Source of the DNA: Blautia sp.
Lineage (GTDB): Bacteria; Bacillota; Clostridia; Lachnospirales; Lachnospiraceae
Length of the DNA stretch: 11,774 nt
Reading direction: 5' to 3'
NCBI GenBank assembly: GCA_017420455.1
Contig: JAFOJB010000296.1
Span: forward strand, 1 to 11,774
The notes under the pieces were generated by a model. It was not told the origin of the DNA. It saw nothing but the letters and a program-made list of their open reading frames with translations, and did not search any database. Within the stretch, counting starts at the first letter, position 1. Every line of letters begins with the position of its first letter. Positions 5,092 to 11,630 of the stretch are shown piece after piece. Position numbers and translations under genes: made by a program.

Positions 5092-6726
5092 ATGAAAGAC
5101 GCGATCATTATTGGAAGCGGGATTTCCGGTATGGCCTGCGCGGTGCGCTGCGCCACGCAGGGGGTTCATGTGGAGCTGGTCTCCCCCTATCCGTCGGAGC
5201 AGTCCCAGTCTGTCATGGCCGCAGGCGGCATCAATGCCGTCCTTCAGGACCATGAGGAAGGGGACAGCGTCGGCTGCCATATCGACGACACCCTGAAGGG
5301 CGGATGCGGACTGGGCGGAAAGACAGCGGTGACAGGGCTCTGTGAACATGCGCCAGAGATCATTTCCTATCTGGAAAAGATCGGAACGGTCTTTTCTGTA
5401 GATGCTTCCGGACATCCTGCCAGGAGAGCCTTCGGGGGGCAGTCCTTTAAAAGAACCTGCTACTGCGGCGCCTCTACGGGAAAACAGATCGTTTCTGCCC
5501 TGGTCATGGAGGTACGCCGGCTGGAAGCTGCCGGGATGATCCGGCGCAGGCTTCGAAGCTTCTTTCATTCCGCCCTCATAAAGGACGGCGTCTGCTACGG
5601 AGCTCTTCTGTATGATGAGAAAAGCCGGCAGCTTGAAGCGGTTTTCGCGGATGCGCTGGTCATTGCTGCCGGAGGGCAGAATGCCCTGTTCGGGAAGACG
5701 ACAGGCTCCTCCCAGTGCGACGGGTATGCGGCCGGAAAGCTGTTTTTGCAGGGCGTGGAGCTGAAAAACCTGGAATTCATCCAGTATCATCCGACTACAC
5801 TGCAGACGCCGCAGAAACGGATGCTGATCTCCGAAGCCGTGCGTGGAGAAGGGGGAAGACTCTTTTATCTGGAGAACGGGAAACGCGTTTATTTTATGGA
5901 GGAAAAGTATGGTCCCCGGGGAAATCTGGTGACCAGAGATGTGGCCGCGAGGGAGATCTGGATGTGTCCGAAGGAGGTCTTTCTGGATATTTCCTTCCTG
6001 GGGAAGGAAGCCATCGACCGTCTGCTGCCGGAGGTGAGGGATCTTTGCCGGAAGTACCGCGGTATTGATATTTCTGAAGAACCGATTCCGGTTGCGCCTT
6101 CGGTCCATTTTTTCATGGGTGGTCTTGCGGTCCATCTGAATCACGAAACGAATATCCGGAATCTGTTCGCGGTAGGAGAGTGCGCGTCCATGTACCACGG
6201 AGCAAACCGTCTTGGCGGAAACTCGCTTCTGGCGGCGCTCTACAGCGGCAGCGTCGCGGCAGACGGGATCGCGTCCGGAAATCCGGCCGGAAGCAGACCG
6301 GATTTTTCAGAAGAGCTTCGCTCGGAACGGCTGCTGCTGCAGGAAATGATGGCGTCCCAAAGCCAGTTTCCGGTAATGTACATACGGGATATGGCGGCGG
6401 AGACAATGAACAAAGAGCTGGGAATCGTACGCGAGAGCGCAGCCCTGGAGCAGGGGATTTCCGACATCAGTTATTATCAATCCATTGCAGAGCAGATCCA
6501 CTATGACAGCAGTGTCTCGATGTATTCCAACTACAGTCTGACCGGAATTCTTGCTCTGGCCAGGGCGACGCTGGTCTGCGCGAAGGAGCGCCGGGAAAGC
6601 CGGGGGTCCCATTACCGCAGGGATTATCCGGAAACGGATGAACAGATGGCAGGAGCAACGATCATTTCCTATGCCGACGGAGAATACCGGGTGAGGCTGG
6701 ATAAGGAGCGCAGCTATGAGAGTTAG
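5092..6726 (+). CDS. frdA: Fumarate reductase/succinate dehydrogenase flavoprotein subunit
   Basis: Catalytic FAD subunit (544 residues) interconverting fumarate and succinate on the cytoplasmic side. Visible are the N-terminal dinucleotide motif GSGISG (8-13), AAGGINA (43-49), QYHPTT with His233, RGEGG (251-255), LVTRD with Arg282 as the likely proton-shuttle arginine, HFFMGG with His339, and HGANRLGGNSLL with His369 and Arg373. These match the FrdA/SdhA active site. The histidine that normally carries covalent 8-alpha-FAD is missing: the FrdA-type SHTVAAEGG is here SQSVMAAGG, with Gln39 in its place, so FAD is probably held non-covalently as in L-aspartate oxidase. The protein is somewhat shorter than the usual 570-600 residues. 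NadB is an alternative for an isolated gene, but an adjacent anchor and Fe-S subunit argue for Frd/Sdh. It overlaps frdB by 11 nt. Confidence 0.92.
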   Translation: MKDAIIIGSGISGMACAVRCATQGVHVELVSPYPSEQSQSVMAAGGINAVLQDHEEGDSVGCHIDDTLKGGCGLGGKTAVTGLCEHAPEIISYLEKIGTVFSVDASGHPARRAFGGQSFKRTCYCGASTGKQIVSALVMEVRRLEAAGMIRRRLRSFFHSALIKDGVCYGALLYDEKSRQLEAVFADALVIAAGGQNALFGKTTGSSQCDGYAAGKLFLQGVELKNLEFIQYHPTTLQTPQKRMLISEAVRGEGGRLFYLENGKRVYFMEEKYGPRGNLVTRDVAAREIWMCPKEVFLDISFLGKEAIDRLLPEVRDLCRKYRGIDISEEPIPVAPSVHFFMGGLAVHLNHETNIRNLFAVGECASMYHGANRLGGNSLLAALYSGSVAADGIASGNPAGSRPDFSEELRSERLLLQEMMASQSQFPVMYIRDMAAETMNKELGIVRESAALEQGISDISYYQSIAEQIHYDSSVSMYSNYSLTGILALARATLVCAKERRESRGSHYRRDYPETDEQMAGATIISYADGEYRVRLDKERSYES

Positions 6727-7414
6727 GATATTGCGGCAGGAATCGCCGGAGACAGAAAGCTTCTGGGAAGCCTTTGCGTATGACGGGCCGGAGGACAATA
6801 CCGTCGCAGGCCTTCTGGACTATCTGAATTATCATGATGATATCAGGGACGAGACAGGCAGAAAAACCACCAGGATCAGCTGGGACTGCTCCTGCCTGCA
6901 GGGAGTCTGCGGCGCCTGCGCCATGGTGATCAATGAGGAGCCTGCTCTGGCCTGCGAGACTTTTCTGAAAAACCTGAAGGGAAAAGAGATCTCCATCCGT
7001 CCCCTGCGGAAATTCCCCGTGATCCGGGACCTGATCGTGGACCGCTCCTCGATCCAGGAAAATCTCATAAAAACCAATGTATATATCGGGGAATACCAGC
7101 CGGAAGAGGCGGCGGACGAGACTGCCGCCGCCAGGAACCACGCCCATCAGTACAGTGCCGCGAAATGCCTGAAGTGCGGTCTGTGCCTGGAGGTCTGCCC
7201 GAATTATGTTGACGGAAGATCGTTCTTCGGGGCCGCATTCGCGAACGACTGCTATCTGGTTTCCTCCCGGAACCGCATAAAGACGAAGGAAATACGCGAA
7301 CTGTACGGAAAACACTTCGGCAGCGTGTGCTCCAAATCCCTTTCCTGCATGGAAGTCTGCCCGATGCACATCCCGACGCTCGCGTCCATGGCGAAGATGA
7401 ACAGGCAGAGATGA
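6716..7414 (+). CDS. frdB: Fumarate reductase/succinate dehydrogenase iron-sulfur subunit
   Basis: Electron-transfer subunit (232 residues) linking the flavin to the membrane anchor. The N-terminal ferredoxin-like domain has [2Fe-2S] ligands Cys60, Cys65, Cys68 and Cys80 (C-x4-C-x2-C-x11-C). The C-terminal domain has C-x2-C-x2-C-x3-CP at 151-162 and C-x5-C-x3-CP at 205-216, the standard set for one [4Fe-4S] and one [3Fe-4S] cluster. The spacing is almost that of E. coli FrdB, so all three clusters should be present. The start ATG overlaps the end of frdA by 11 nt, and a GGAG lies about 6 nt upstream. The last codons (MNRQR) and the stop lie inside a 14-nt tandem repeat, so the C-terminus could change length by slippage. 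The operon ends at the hairpin at 7480-7511. Confidence 0.95.
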   Translation: MRVRILRQESPETESFWEAFAYDGPEDNTVAGLLDYLNYHDDIRDETGRKTTRISWDCSCLQGVCGACAMVINEEPALACETFLKNLKGKEISIRPLRKFPVIRDLIVDRSSIQENLIKTNVYIGEYQPEEAADETAAARNHAHQYSAAKCLKCGLCLEVCPNYVDGRSFFGAAFANDCYLVSSRNRIKTKEIRELYGKHFGSVCSKSLSCMEVCPMHIPTLASMAKMNRQR

Positions 7415-7458
7415 ACAGACAAAGATGAACAGACGGAGATGAACAGACAGAGATGAAC
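7395..7458 (+). repeat. 14-nt tandem repeat across the frdB stop codon
   Basis: Four complete units of AGATGAACAGRCRR begin at 7395, 7409, 7423 and 7437; a fifth partial unit (AGATGAAC) is at 7451. The first unit and part of the second are inside frdB, and its TGA is at 7412-7414. The period is not a multiple of three, so each added unit shifts frame. It is too short and too regular to be a CRISPR array. Confidence 0.85.
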
Positions 7459-7479
7459 GCTCAGACAGAGCAGCGCATG

Positions 7480-7511
7480 CAGTCCCCGGCCGAGTATAAG
7501 GCCGGGGACTG
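7480..7511 (+). terminator. Intrinsic terminator of the frdCAB operon
   Basis: CAGTCCCCGGCC and GGCCGGGGACTG form a perfect 12-bp GC-rich stem around an 8-nt loop, followed on the plus strand by a T-rich but broken tract (TTATATTTATCTC). The opposite side is not T-rich, so it mainly serves the plus strand. It also stands just after the stop of the convergent PPC gene. Confidence 0.8.
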
Positions 7512-7517
7512 TTATAT

Positions 7518-7949
7518 TTATCTCTTCTCGGAGATCAGCTTCACGCCGAACTCGTTGGGGATCCTGGCGATATCCAGATCCAGCAGTTCGATCATGCTGA
7601 TCTCGCCGACATACTGAATGCGGCAGCCCTCCTCCAGATGTTCTGCCCAGGCTTTCTCATGATCCGCAAAGGTGCAGTGAAGGTGCGGCACGCCGTCGAT
7701 CACCATTCCGCTGATCCCGCCTACCTCCATGGGGGCGGAATGCTCCAGGATCTCATCCGTGGGATGCACATCCGTATCCTTGATGTGATGCCAGCGCATA
7801 TGATAGGTTGCCGCGATGCCGCTGGTGATGATCGCGTTTCTGATTCCGTATTCCTGTACCGTTTTCTGTATGCTTTCCAGAATAAGGTCGTCCTTCTGCA
7901 GACCGATGATAAAATAGCGGCTAAACTGATTTCCTACAAAAGTCTTCAT
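7518..7949 (-). CDS. PPC/DUF296-domain protein
   Basis: A 143-residue protein made almost entirely of one PPC (DUF296) domain, the fold found in plant AT-hook proteins and as stand-alone bacterial trimers of mostly unknown function. Supporting stretches are SRYFIIGLQKDDLILESI near the N-terminus, then NAIITSGIAA, and the conserved PHLHCTFADHEKAWAEHLEE, whose histidines resemble the metal- or ligand-binding patch of the family. There is no membrane segment and no AT-hook. ATG 7949 is preferred over ATG 7955, because AAGGAG lies 8 nt before it and only 2 nt before the other. It is a single gene, convergent with frdCAB; its promoter region (7956-8049) has no strong consensus. A regulatory or ligand-binding role is possible, but I cannot assign one. 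Confidence 0.8.
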   Translation of the reverse strand: MKTFVGNQFSRYFIIGLQKDDLILESIQKTVQEYGIRNAIITSGIAATYHMRWHHIKDTDVHPTDEILEHSAPMEVGGISGMVIDGVPHLHCTFADHEKAWAEHLEEGCRIQYVGEISMIELLDLDIARIPNEFGVKLISEKR

Positions 7950-8049
7950 ATGCATTTCTCCTTTTCACAGAACGCGTGTCTGATGTCAGGTACGGTATAA
8001 CATGGGCGGACGTCTTTTGGGTATTCCTTTTTCCGGGTTTGTGTGAGAG

Positions 8050-8308
8050 ATCACCGGTACCAGGTACATGAACGCTGCGGGATCTGCTGCATTCGGAGCT
8101 GGATGTCAAGCAGAACCGGATCATGACGGTGCTGACGGTGATCACCTCCATCTTCCTGCCGCTGACGCTGATCGCCGGCTGGTATGGCATGAATTTTGCG
8201 AATATGCCCGAGCTTACCTGGCGGTGGGGATATCCGGCGGTGATCCTGGTAAGCGCGCTCATCCTGATCGTCAGCCTGATATTTTTCCATAAGAAAAAGT
8301 GGCTGTAA
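8050..8308 (+). pseudogene. Decayed endonuclease-corA fusion remnant
   Basis: Positions 8050-8075 repeat the endonuclease gene at 2933-2958 with one mismatch (the codons for ITGTRYMN). From 8078 on the sequence repeats corA 3960-4190 to its stop, with 11 differences in 231 bp. About 1.0 kb between these two parts is missing. The corA part keeps the last 76 codons, including the pore helix, GMN motif and basic tail. The longest frame from an ATG is 61 codons (8123), without a ribosome-binding site. I read it as the scar of a second endonuclease-corA pair, not as an active gene. Confidence 0.88.
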
Positions 8309-8322
8309 GCCGGGACTTTTTA

Positions 8323-8331
8323 TGGTATACT
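8323..8331 (+). promoter_or_regulatory. Extended -10 promoter of the adh gene
   Basis: TGGTATACT lies 70 nt before the adh start and has no clear -35. It is identical to the element at 4205-4213, within a block similar from the corA stop to about 8360. Conservation between both copies supports a function. Confidence 0.55.
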
Positions 8332-8401
8332 GAAATCGGGCAAGCCATTTTGGTGGACTGTTTTTTTATTTGTACCGGATTTCCGGAAATGGAGGTTTTT
8401 T

Positions 8402-9577
8402 ATGAACAATTTTACTTTCTACTCCCCAACATTTTTTTCTTTTGGCAAAGACGCGGAACAGCAGGCGGGGGATCTTGTGAAGCGTTTTGGAGGAAGCAAA
8501 GTACTGATCCATTATGGCGGCGGCAGTGTTGTCCGCTCCGGTCTTCTCGGCCGGGTAAAGGCTTCGCTGGATGATGCCGGAGTTCCTTATGTGGAGCTGG
8601 GAGGCGTTAAGCCGAATCCCCGCAGCGGTCTGGTGTACGAAGGCATTGAGCTTTGCCGGCGGGAAGACGTGGATTTTGTTCTGGCTGTCGGCGGCGGCAG
8701 CACCATCGATTCTTCTAAAGCAATCGCAGCCGGTGTCATTTATGACGGCGATTTCTGGGATTTCTACAGCGGCAAATATATTGAGAAGGCGCTCCCTGTA
8801 GGAACGATCCTCACCATCGCGGCGGCAGGGAGCGAAGGCAGCCCGGATTCCGTGATCACGAACGAAAACGGCATGTTCAAGCGCGGCGCCACCGGGGATG
8901 CCATCCGTCCGAAATTCAGTATCCTGAATCCCGCGCTTACGCAGACCCTGCCCGCCTATCAGACGGCCTGCGGCATTACCGATATTATGGCGCATCTGTA
9001 TGAGCGTTATCTGACCAATACTGCGGAAGTAGAGGTGACTGACCGGATGATCGAAGCTCTTCTTCTGACCATGATCCATGAAGGCCCCAGGGTGATCGAG
9101 AATCCGGATCATTACGATGCCAGAGCCAATATCATGTGGGCAGGCATGATGGCCCACAACAATTCCTGCGGCGTGGGACGTTCGCAGGACTGGAACAGTC
9201 ACAATATCGAGCATGAGCTGTCTGCTCTGTACGACTGTGCCCACGGCGCAGGCCTGGCGGTTACCATGCCGGCTGTATTCACCTACGTGATGAATCACGA
9301 TGTCATGCGGTTCGCGCAGATCGCCGTGCGGGTCTGGGGCTGCCAGATGGACTTCGCGCACCCGGAAGCAACGGCAAAGGCAGGTATCGAAGCGCTCCGT
9401 CATTTCCTGATCTCCATAGGAATGCCGAAGAATTTCGCCGAGCTCGGCGCGAAGGAGGAAGACATTCCGAAGCTGGTGGATGTGCTCTGCAACGGCGACG
9501 GCCGCCCCGGAAGCATCAGCGGATTCGTCACTCTGAATGAACAGGACTGCGCGAAGATCTATCAGCTTATGGTGTGA
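8402..9577 (+). CDS. Iron-containing alcohol dehydrogenase, YqhD/BdhA type
   Basis: Cytoplasmic group III alcohol dehydrogenase (391 residues) that reduces aldehydes to alcohols, usually with NADPH in this subfamily. YGGGS at 38-42 and AVGGGSTIDSSKAIA around 95-109 form the nucleotide site. The metal ligands Asp194, His198, His267 and His281 (in GITDIMAH, WNSHNIEH and CAHG) fall at the same numbers I recall for E. coli YqhD. The length is normal. GGAGG lies 6 nt before ATG 8402, and an extended -10 promoter precedes it. The aldo/keto reductase follows after 94 nt with no clear terminator, so the two may be cotranscribed. Butanol or another alcohol is the likely product, but the substrate cannot be read from sequence. 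Its last 37 codons exist again as a scar at 4250-4363. Confidence 0.95.
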   Translation: MNNFTFYSPTFFSFGKDAEQQAGDLVKRFGGSKVLIHYGGGSVVRSGLLGRVKASLDDAGVPYVELGGVKPNPRSGLVYEGIELCRREDVDFVLAVGGGSTIDSSKAIAAGVIYDGDFWDFYSGKYIEKALPVGTILTIAAAGSEGSPDSVITNENGMFKRGATGDAIRPKFSILNPALTQTLPAYQTACGITDIMAHLYERYLTNTAEVEVTDRMIEALLLTMIHEGPRVIENPDHYDARANIMWAGMMAHNNSCGVGRSQDWNSHNIEHELSALYDCAHGAGLAVTMPAVFTYVMNHDVMRFAQIAVRVWGCQMDFAHPEATAKAGIEALRHFLISIGMPKNFAELGAKEEDIPKLVDVLCNGDGRPGSISGFVTLNEQDCAKIYQLMV

Positions 9578-9671
9578 TCTGCGGCCAGAAAAAAGAGCCC
9601 TGTCATTTGCGGGAGAAATGGTTCTAAAAGTCTTTTGCATGTAAAATGCGCCATAAGAAAGGAGCACAAAT

Positions 9672-10805
9672 ATGAAATACCGCACCTTCGGAAAACTTGG
9701 CATTCAGGGTTCCGCTTTCGGGCTGGGCTGCATGCGTTTTAACGGAGCGGCTTCCGGCGACAGCGTTATCGATGAGCAGAAAGCCGTCTCTCTGATCCGC
9801 CGCGCCATCGACGGCGGAGTAACCTATCTGGATACCGCCTATGTCTATCTGGACAGGACTTCTGAGATCGTTCTGGGAAAAGCGCTTCAGGATGGATATC
9901 GCGATAAGGTGACCATCGCCACGAAAATGCCCGCGGAACATGTGCATAATCGTGCCGAAATGGAGGATCTGCTGGCGGAGGAGCTGAAAAAGCTTCAGAC
10001 AGATCACATCGATTTTTACCTGATGCACGGCATCAACCGCGAAAAATGGGAGTATTTCAAATCCATCGGCGCGCCGGAGTTCTTTGAAGAGATGAAGAAA
10101 GCCGGAAAGATCCGCTATAAATGCTTCTCCTTCCACGGCCCATATGAAGACTTTGAATATATCATTCAGGATAACGACTGGGACATGGTGCAGATCCAGT
10201 ATAACTTTATGGATGTGAATTCCCAGGCAGGAACAAAGGGACTTAAGCTGGCCGGCAGCCTCGGCATTCCGGTAGTGATCATGGAGGGGCTTCTGGGCGG
10301 AAGACTTGCCAAAGCGCCGGAGAATGTTCAGGCTCTCTACGATGCCTTCCCGGTAAAGCGTTCTCCTGTGGAATGGGCTTTCCGCTGGCTCTGCAATCAC
10401 CCGGAAATAGCCACTGTTCTTTCCGGCTGCAACGAAGAAGGGCAGATCGATGATAACCTTCGTATCTTCGATACCGTGGAACCCGGAATCATGTCGGAGG
10501 AAGAACTGAAGCTGATGGATGATGTACGCCAGGCCTATCTCAGCCGCACGAAGATCGGCTGTACGGGCTGCCGTTACTGTATGCCATGTCCGAACGGCGT
10601 CAATATTCCCGGCATCTTTTCCGCATGGAATGACGTTGCCCTGTATAACGCAGAACCTTCGGAGCATTATGGCCTCCGGGAAATCCGGAGCAACGATCAG
10701 GGGGCAGATCATTGCGTAGAATGCGGCGCATGTGAAAGCGCATGTCCCCAGAATCTGCCGATCATCGAAAAACTGAAAGAAGCCTGGAAGGAACTGGGAG
10801 GCTGA
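9672..10805 (+). CDS. Aldo/keto reductase with C-terminal iron-sulfur motifs
   Basis: Redox enzyme of 377 residues. The N-terminal TIM-barrel aldo/keto reductase domain (about 1-280) has the catalytic tetrad Asp54, Tyr59, Lys85 and His119 in YLDTAYVY, ATKMP and YLMHG. The C-terminus has two ferredoxin-like cysteine clusters: C-x2-C-x2-C-x2-CP at 297-307 and C-x2-C-x2-C-x3-CP at 348-359. They probably hold one or two [4Fe-4S] clusters. This fused architecture is common in anaerobic clostridia, where it may exchange electrons with ferredoxin-type partners; the substrate is unknown. AAAGGAG lies 7 nt before ATG 9672. It follows adh by 94 nt, and no terminator is seen between them, so an aldehyde or ketone shared with adh is possible but not shown. 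Confidence 0.94.
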   Translation: MKYRTFGKLGIQGSAFGLGCMRFNGAASGDSVIDEQKAVSLIRRAIDGGVTYLDTAYVYLDRTSEIVLGKALQDGYRDKVTIATKMPAEHVHNRAEMEDLLAEELKKLQTDHIDFYLMHGINREKWEYFKSIGAPEFFEEMKKAGKIRYKCFSFHGPYEDFEYIIQDNDWDMVQIQYNFMDVNSQAGTKGLKLAGSLGIPVVIMEGLLGGRLAKAPENVQALYDAFPVKRSPVEWAFRWLCNHPEIATVLSGCNEEGQIDDNLRIFDTVEPGIMSEEELKLMDDVRQAYLSRTKIGCTGCRYCMPCPNGVNIPGIFSAWNDVALYNAEPSEHYGLREIRSNDQGADHCVECGACESACPQNLPIIEKLKEAWKELGG

Positions 10806-10817
10806 TTTTTTCAGGTG

Positions 10818-10912
10818 TGCCTGAAGGCTGCCGCAGGATTGTCAGGAACTGTACAGAAATATTTATGGACAGTTCCGGACTGCATGGCGGCAGCTTTCAG
10901 GCATTCTGTTAT
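10818..10912 (+). repeat. Nested-palindrome intergenic repeat, copy B (nitroreductase leader)
   Basis: An outer stem pairs TGCCTGAAGGCTGCCGC (10818-10834) with GCGGCAGCTTTCAGGCA (10887-10903): 17 positions with one G-U. Inside it is a second hairpin, GTCAGGAACTGT (10841-10852) with ACAGTTCCGGAC (10869-10880), with one mismatch. The right end AGCTTTCAGGCATTCTG (10892-10908) and the GGAACTG hairpin are shared with copy A before frdC. A smaller alternative hairpin (TTCAGG-TGTG-CCTGAA, 10810-10825) competes with the outer stem. No U-tract follows. Confidence 0.7.
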
Positions 10913-10952
10913 CCGGAAATTGTGTCAATCAGACGAAAGGAGGCATTTTCCG

Positions 10953-11486
10953 ATGAATCAGGTAATAAAGACCATTCTGAACCGGCATAGCTACAGAGGC
11001 AGATACAAACCGGACCCCGTGCCGAGAGAAGACCTGCAGATGATCCTGGAGGCCGGGCTTGCCGCGCCGTCCGGCTGCAATAAGCAGACGACCAGCCTGA
11101 TCGCGGTTGATGATCCGGGTATGCTTCAGAAGCTGCGGGAAGTGATCGATCCGCCGGTGGCGGAGACAGCGCCGGCCATGATCTGTGTCCTGACGCAGAG
11201 AAAGAACGCCTATCGGGACAGGTGTTTTTCGACCCAGGATTACGGAGCGGCGATTGAAAACATGCTGCTCGCCATAGTTTCCCTGGGGTACCAGAGCTGC
11301 TGGTATGAGGGGCATATCACGGATACGGACAGGATTGGGGATCGCATGGCAAAAATACTGGGCGTGCCGGATGAGTACGAGCTGGTATGTATCCTTCCTG
11401 TCGGCATTGCAGAAACGGAGCCGGCTGCCCCGAAGAAAATGCGCTTTCAGGAACGGGCGTGGTTCAATTCGTTTCCGCAGGGATAA
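10953..11486 (+). CDS. Nitroreductase-family flavoprotein
   Basis: FMN-dependent NAD(P)H oxidoreductase of the nitroreductase superfamily (177 residues), probably a cytoplasmic dimer. The N-terminus NRHSYRGRYKPDPVP has the R-x-S-x-R phosphate-binding pattern, AAPSGCNKQ follows near 37-45, and GAAIENMLLAIVSLGYQSCW is the usual central helix. WYEGHI and LPVGIAE complete the fold. ATG 10953 is preferred because AAAGGAGG ends 9 nt upstream. The frame is open further up to 10815, but that stretch is the palindromic repeat. The last 16 codons with the stop (11439-11486) are duplicated directly behind the gene. No terminator separates it clearly from the preceding aldo/keto reductase (147 nt gap). 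The substrate may be a quinone, nitro compound or flavin and is unknown. Confidence 0.9.
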   Translation: MNQVIKTILNRHSYRGRYKPDPVPREDLQMILEAGLAAPSGCNKQTTSLIAVDDPGMLQKLREVIDPPVAETAPAMICVLTQRKNAYRDRCFSTQDYGAAIENMLLAIVSLGYQSCWYEGHITDTDRIGDRMAKILGVPDEYELVCILPVGIAETEPAAPKKMRFQERAWFNSFPQG

Positions 11487-11534
11487 ATGAGATTCCGGGA
11501 ACAGGCGTGGTTCAATTCGTTCCCGCAGGGGTAA
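11439..11534 (+). repeat. 48-bp direct repeat of the nitroreductase tail, stop codon included
   Basis: 11439-11486 encodes MRFQERAWFNSFPQG and TAA. 11487-11534 follows at once in the same frame and encodes MRFREQAWFNSFPQG and TAA. The two differ at 7 of 48 bases, five of them silent. The second unit has no ribosome-binding site, so it is either an untranslated scar or a readthrough extension. Confidence 0.92.
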
Positions 11535-11539
11535 ACAGC

Positions 11540-11620
11540 AGGGGCTGTGAAAAAAGCTCCCATCCTTTCCATCCTGACAGACACGCAGATGGTGAGGACA
11601 GGGCTATTTTCACAGCCCCT
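11540..11620. repeat. 81-bp inverted repeat between convergent genes (MITE-like or terminator structure)
   Basis: AGGGGCTGTGAAAA (11540-11553) and TTTTCACAGCCCCT (11607-11620) are perfect 14-bp inverted repeats. After one A-A mismatch they continue with AGC/GCT. The 45-nt interior has a small CCATC/GATGG hairpin. There is no T-tract on either outer side and no obvious target duplication. It lies between the nitroreductase and the convergent Uma2 gene. A small non-autonomous mobile element or a bidirectional transcription stop are both possible. Confidence 0.6.
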
Positions 11621-11630
11621 GTGTATGATC

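Noticed and set aside
4387..6198. A 603-codon open frame on the minus strand opposite frdC and frdA
   Set aside because: It is antisense to genes with clear family motifs on the plus strand, shows no recognisable domain, and is explained by codon bias of the sense genes.
7395..7458. Possible CRISPR-like array
   Set aside because: Units are 14 nt, contiguous and without spacers, so it is a simple tandem repeat.
8123..8308. 61-codon frame encoding only the CorA pore helices
   Set aside because: No ribosome-binding site precedes it, and it is the 3' end of a truncated corA copy; a functional mini-protein is unlikely.
8366..10712. Two long minus-strand frames (8366-9703 and 9624-10712)
   Set aside because: Both mirror the alcohol dehydrogenase and aldo/keto reductase genes, whose catalytic residues are all present on the plus strand.
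10815..10952. 46-codon N-terminal extension of the nitroreductase
   Set aside because: It reads through the palindromic repeat, and AAAGGAGG marks ATG 10953, which gives the normal family N-terminus.
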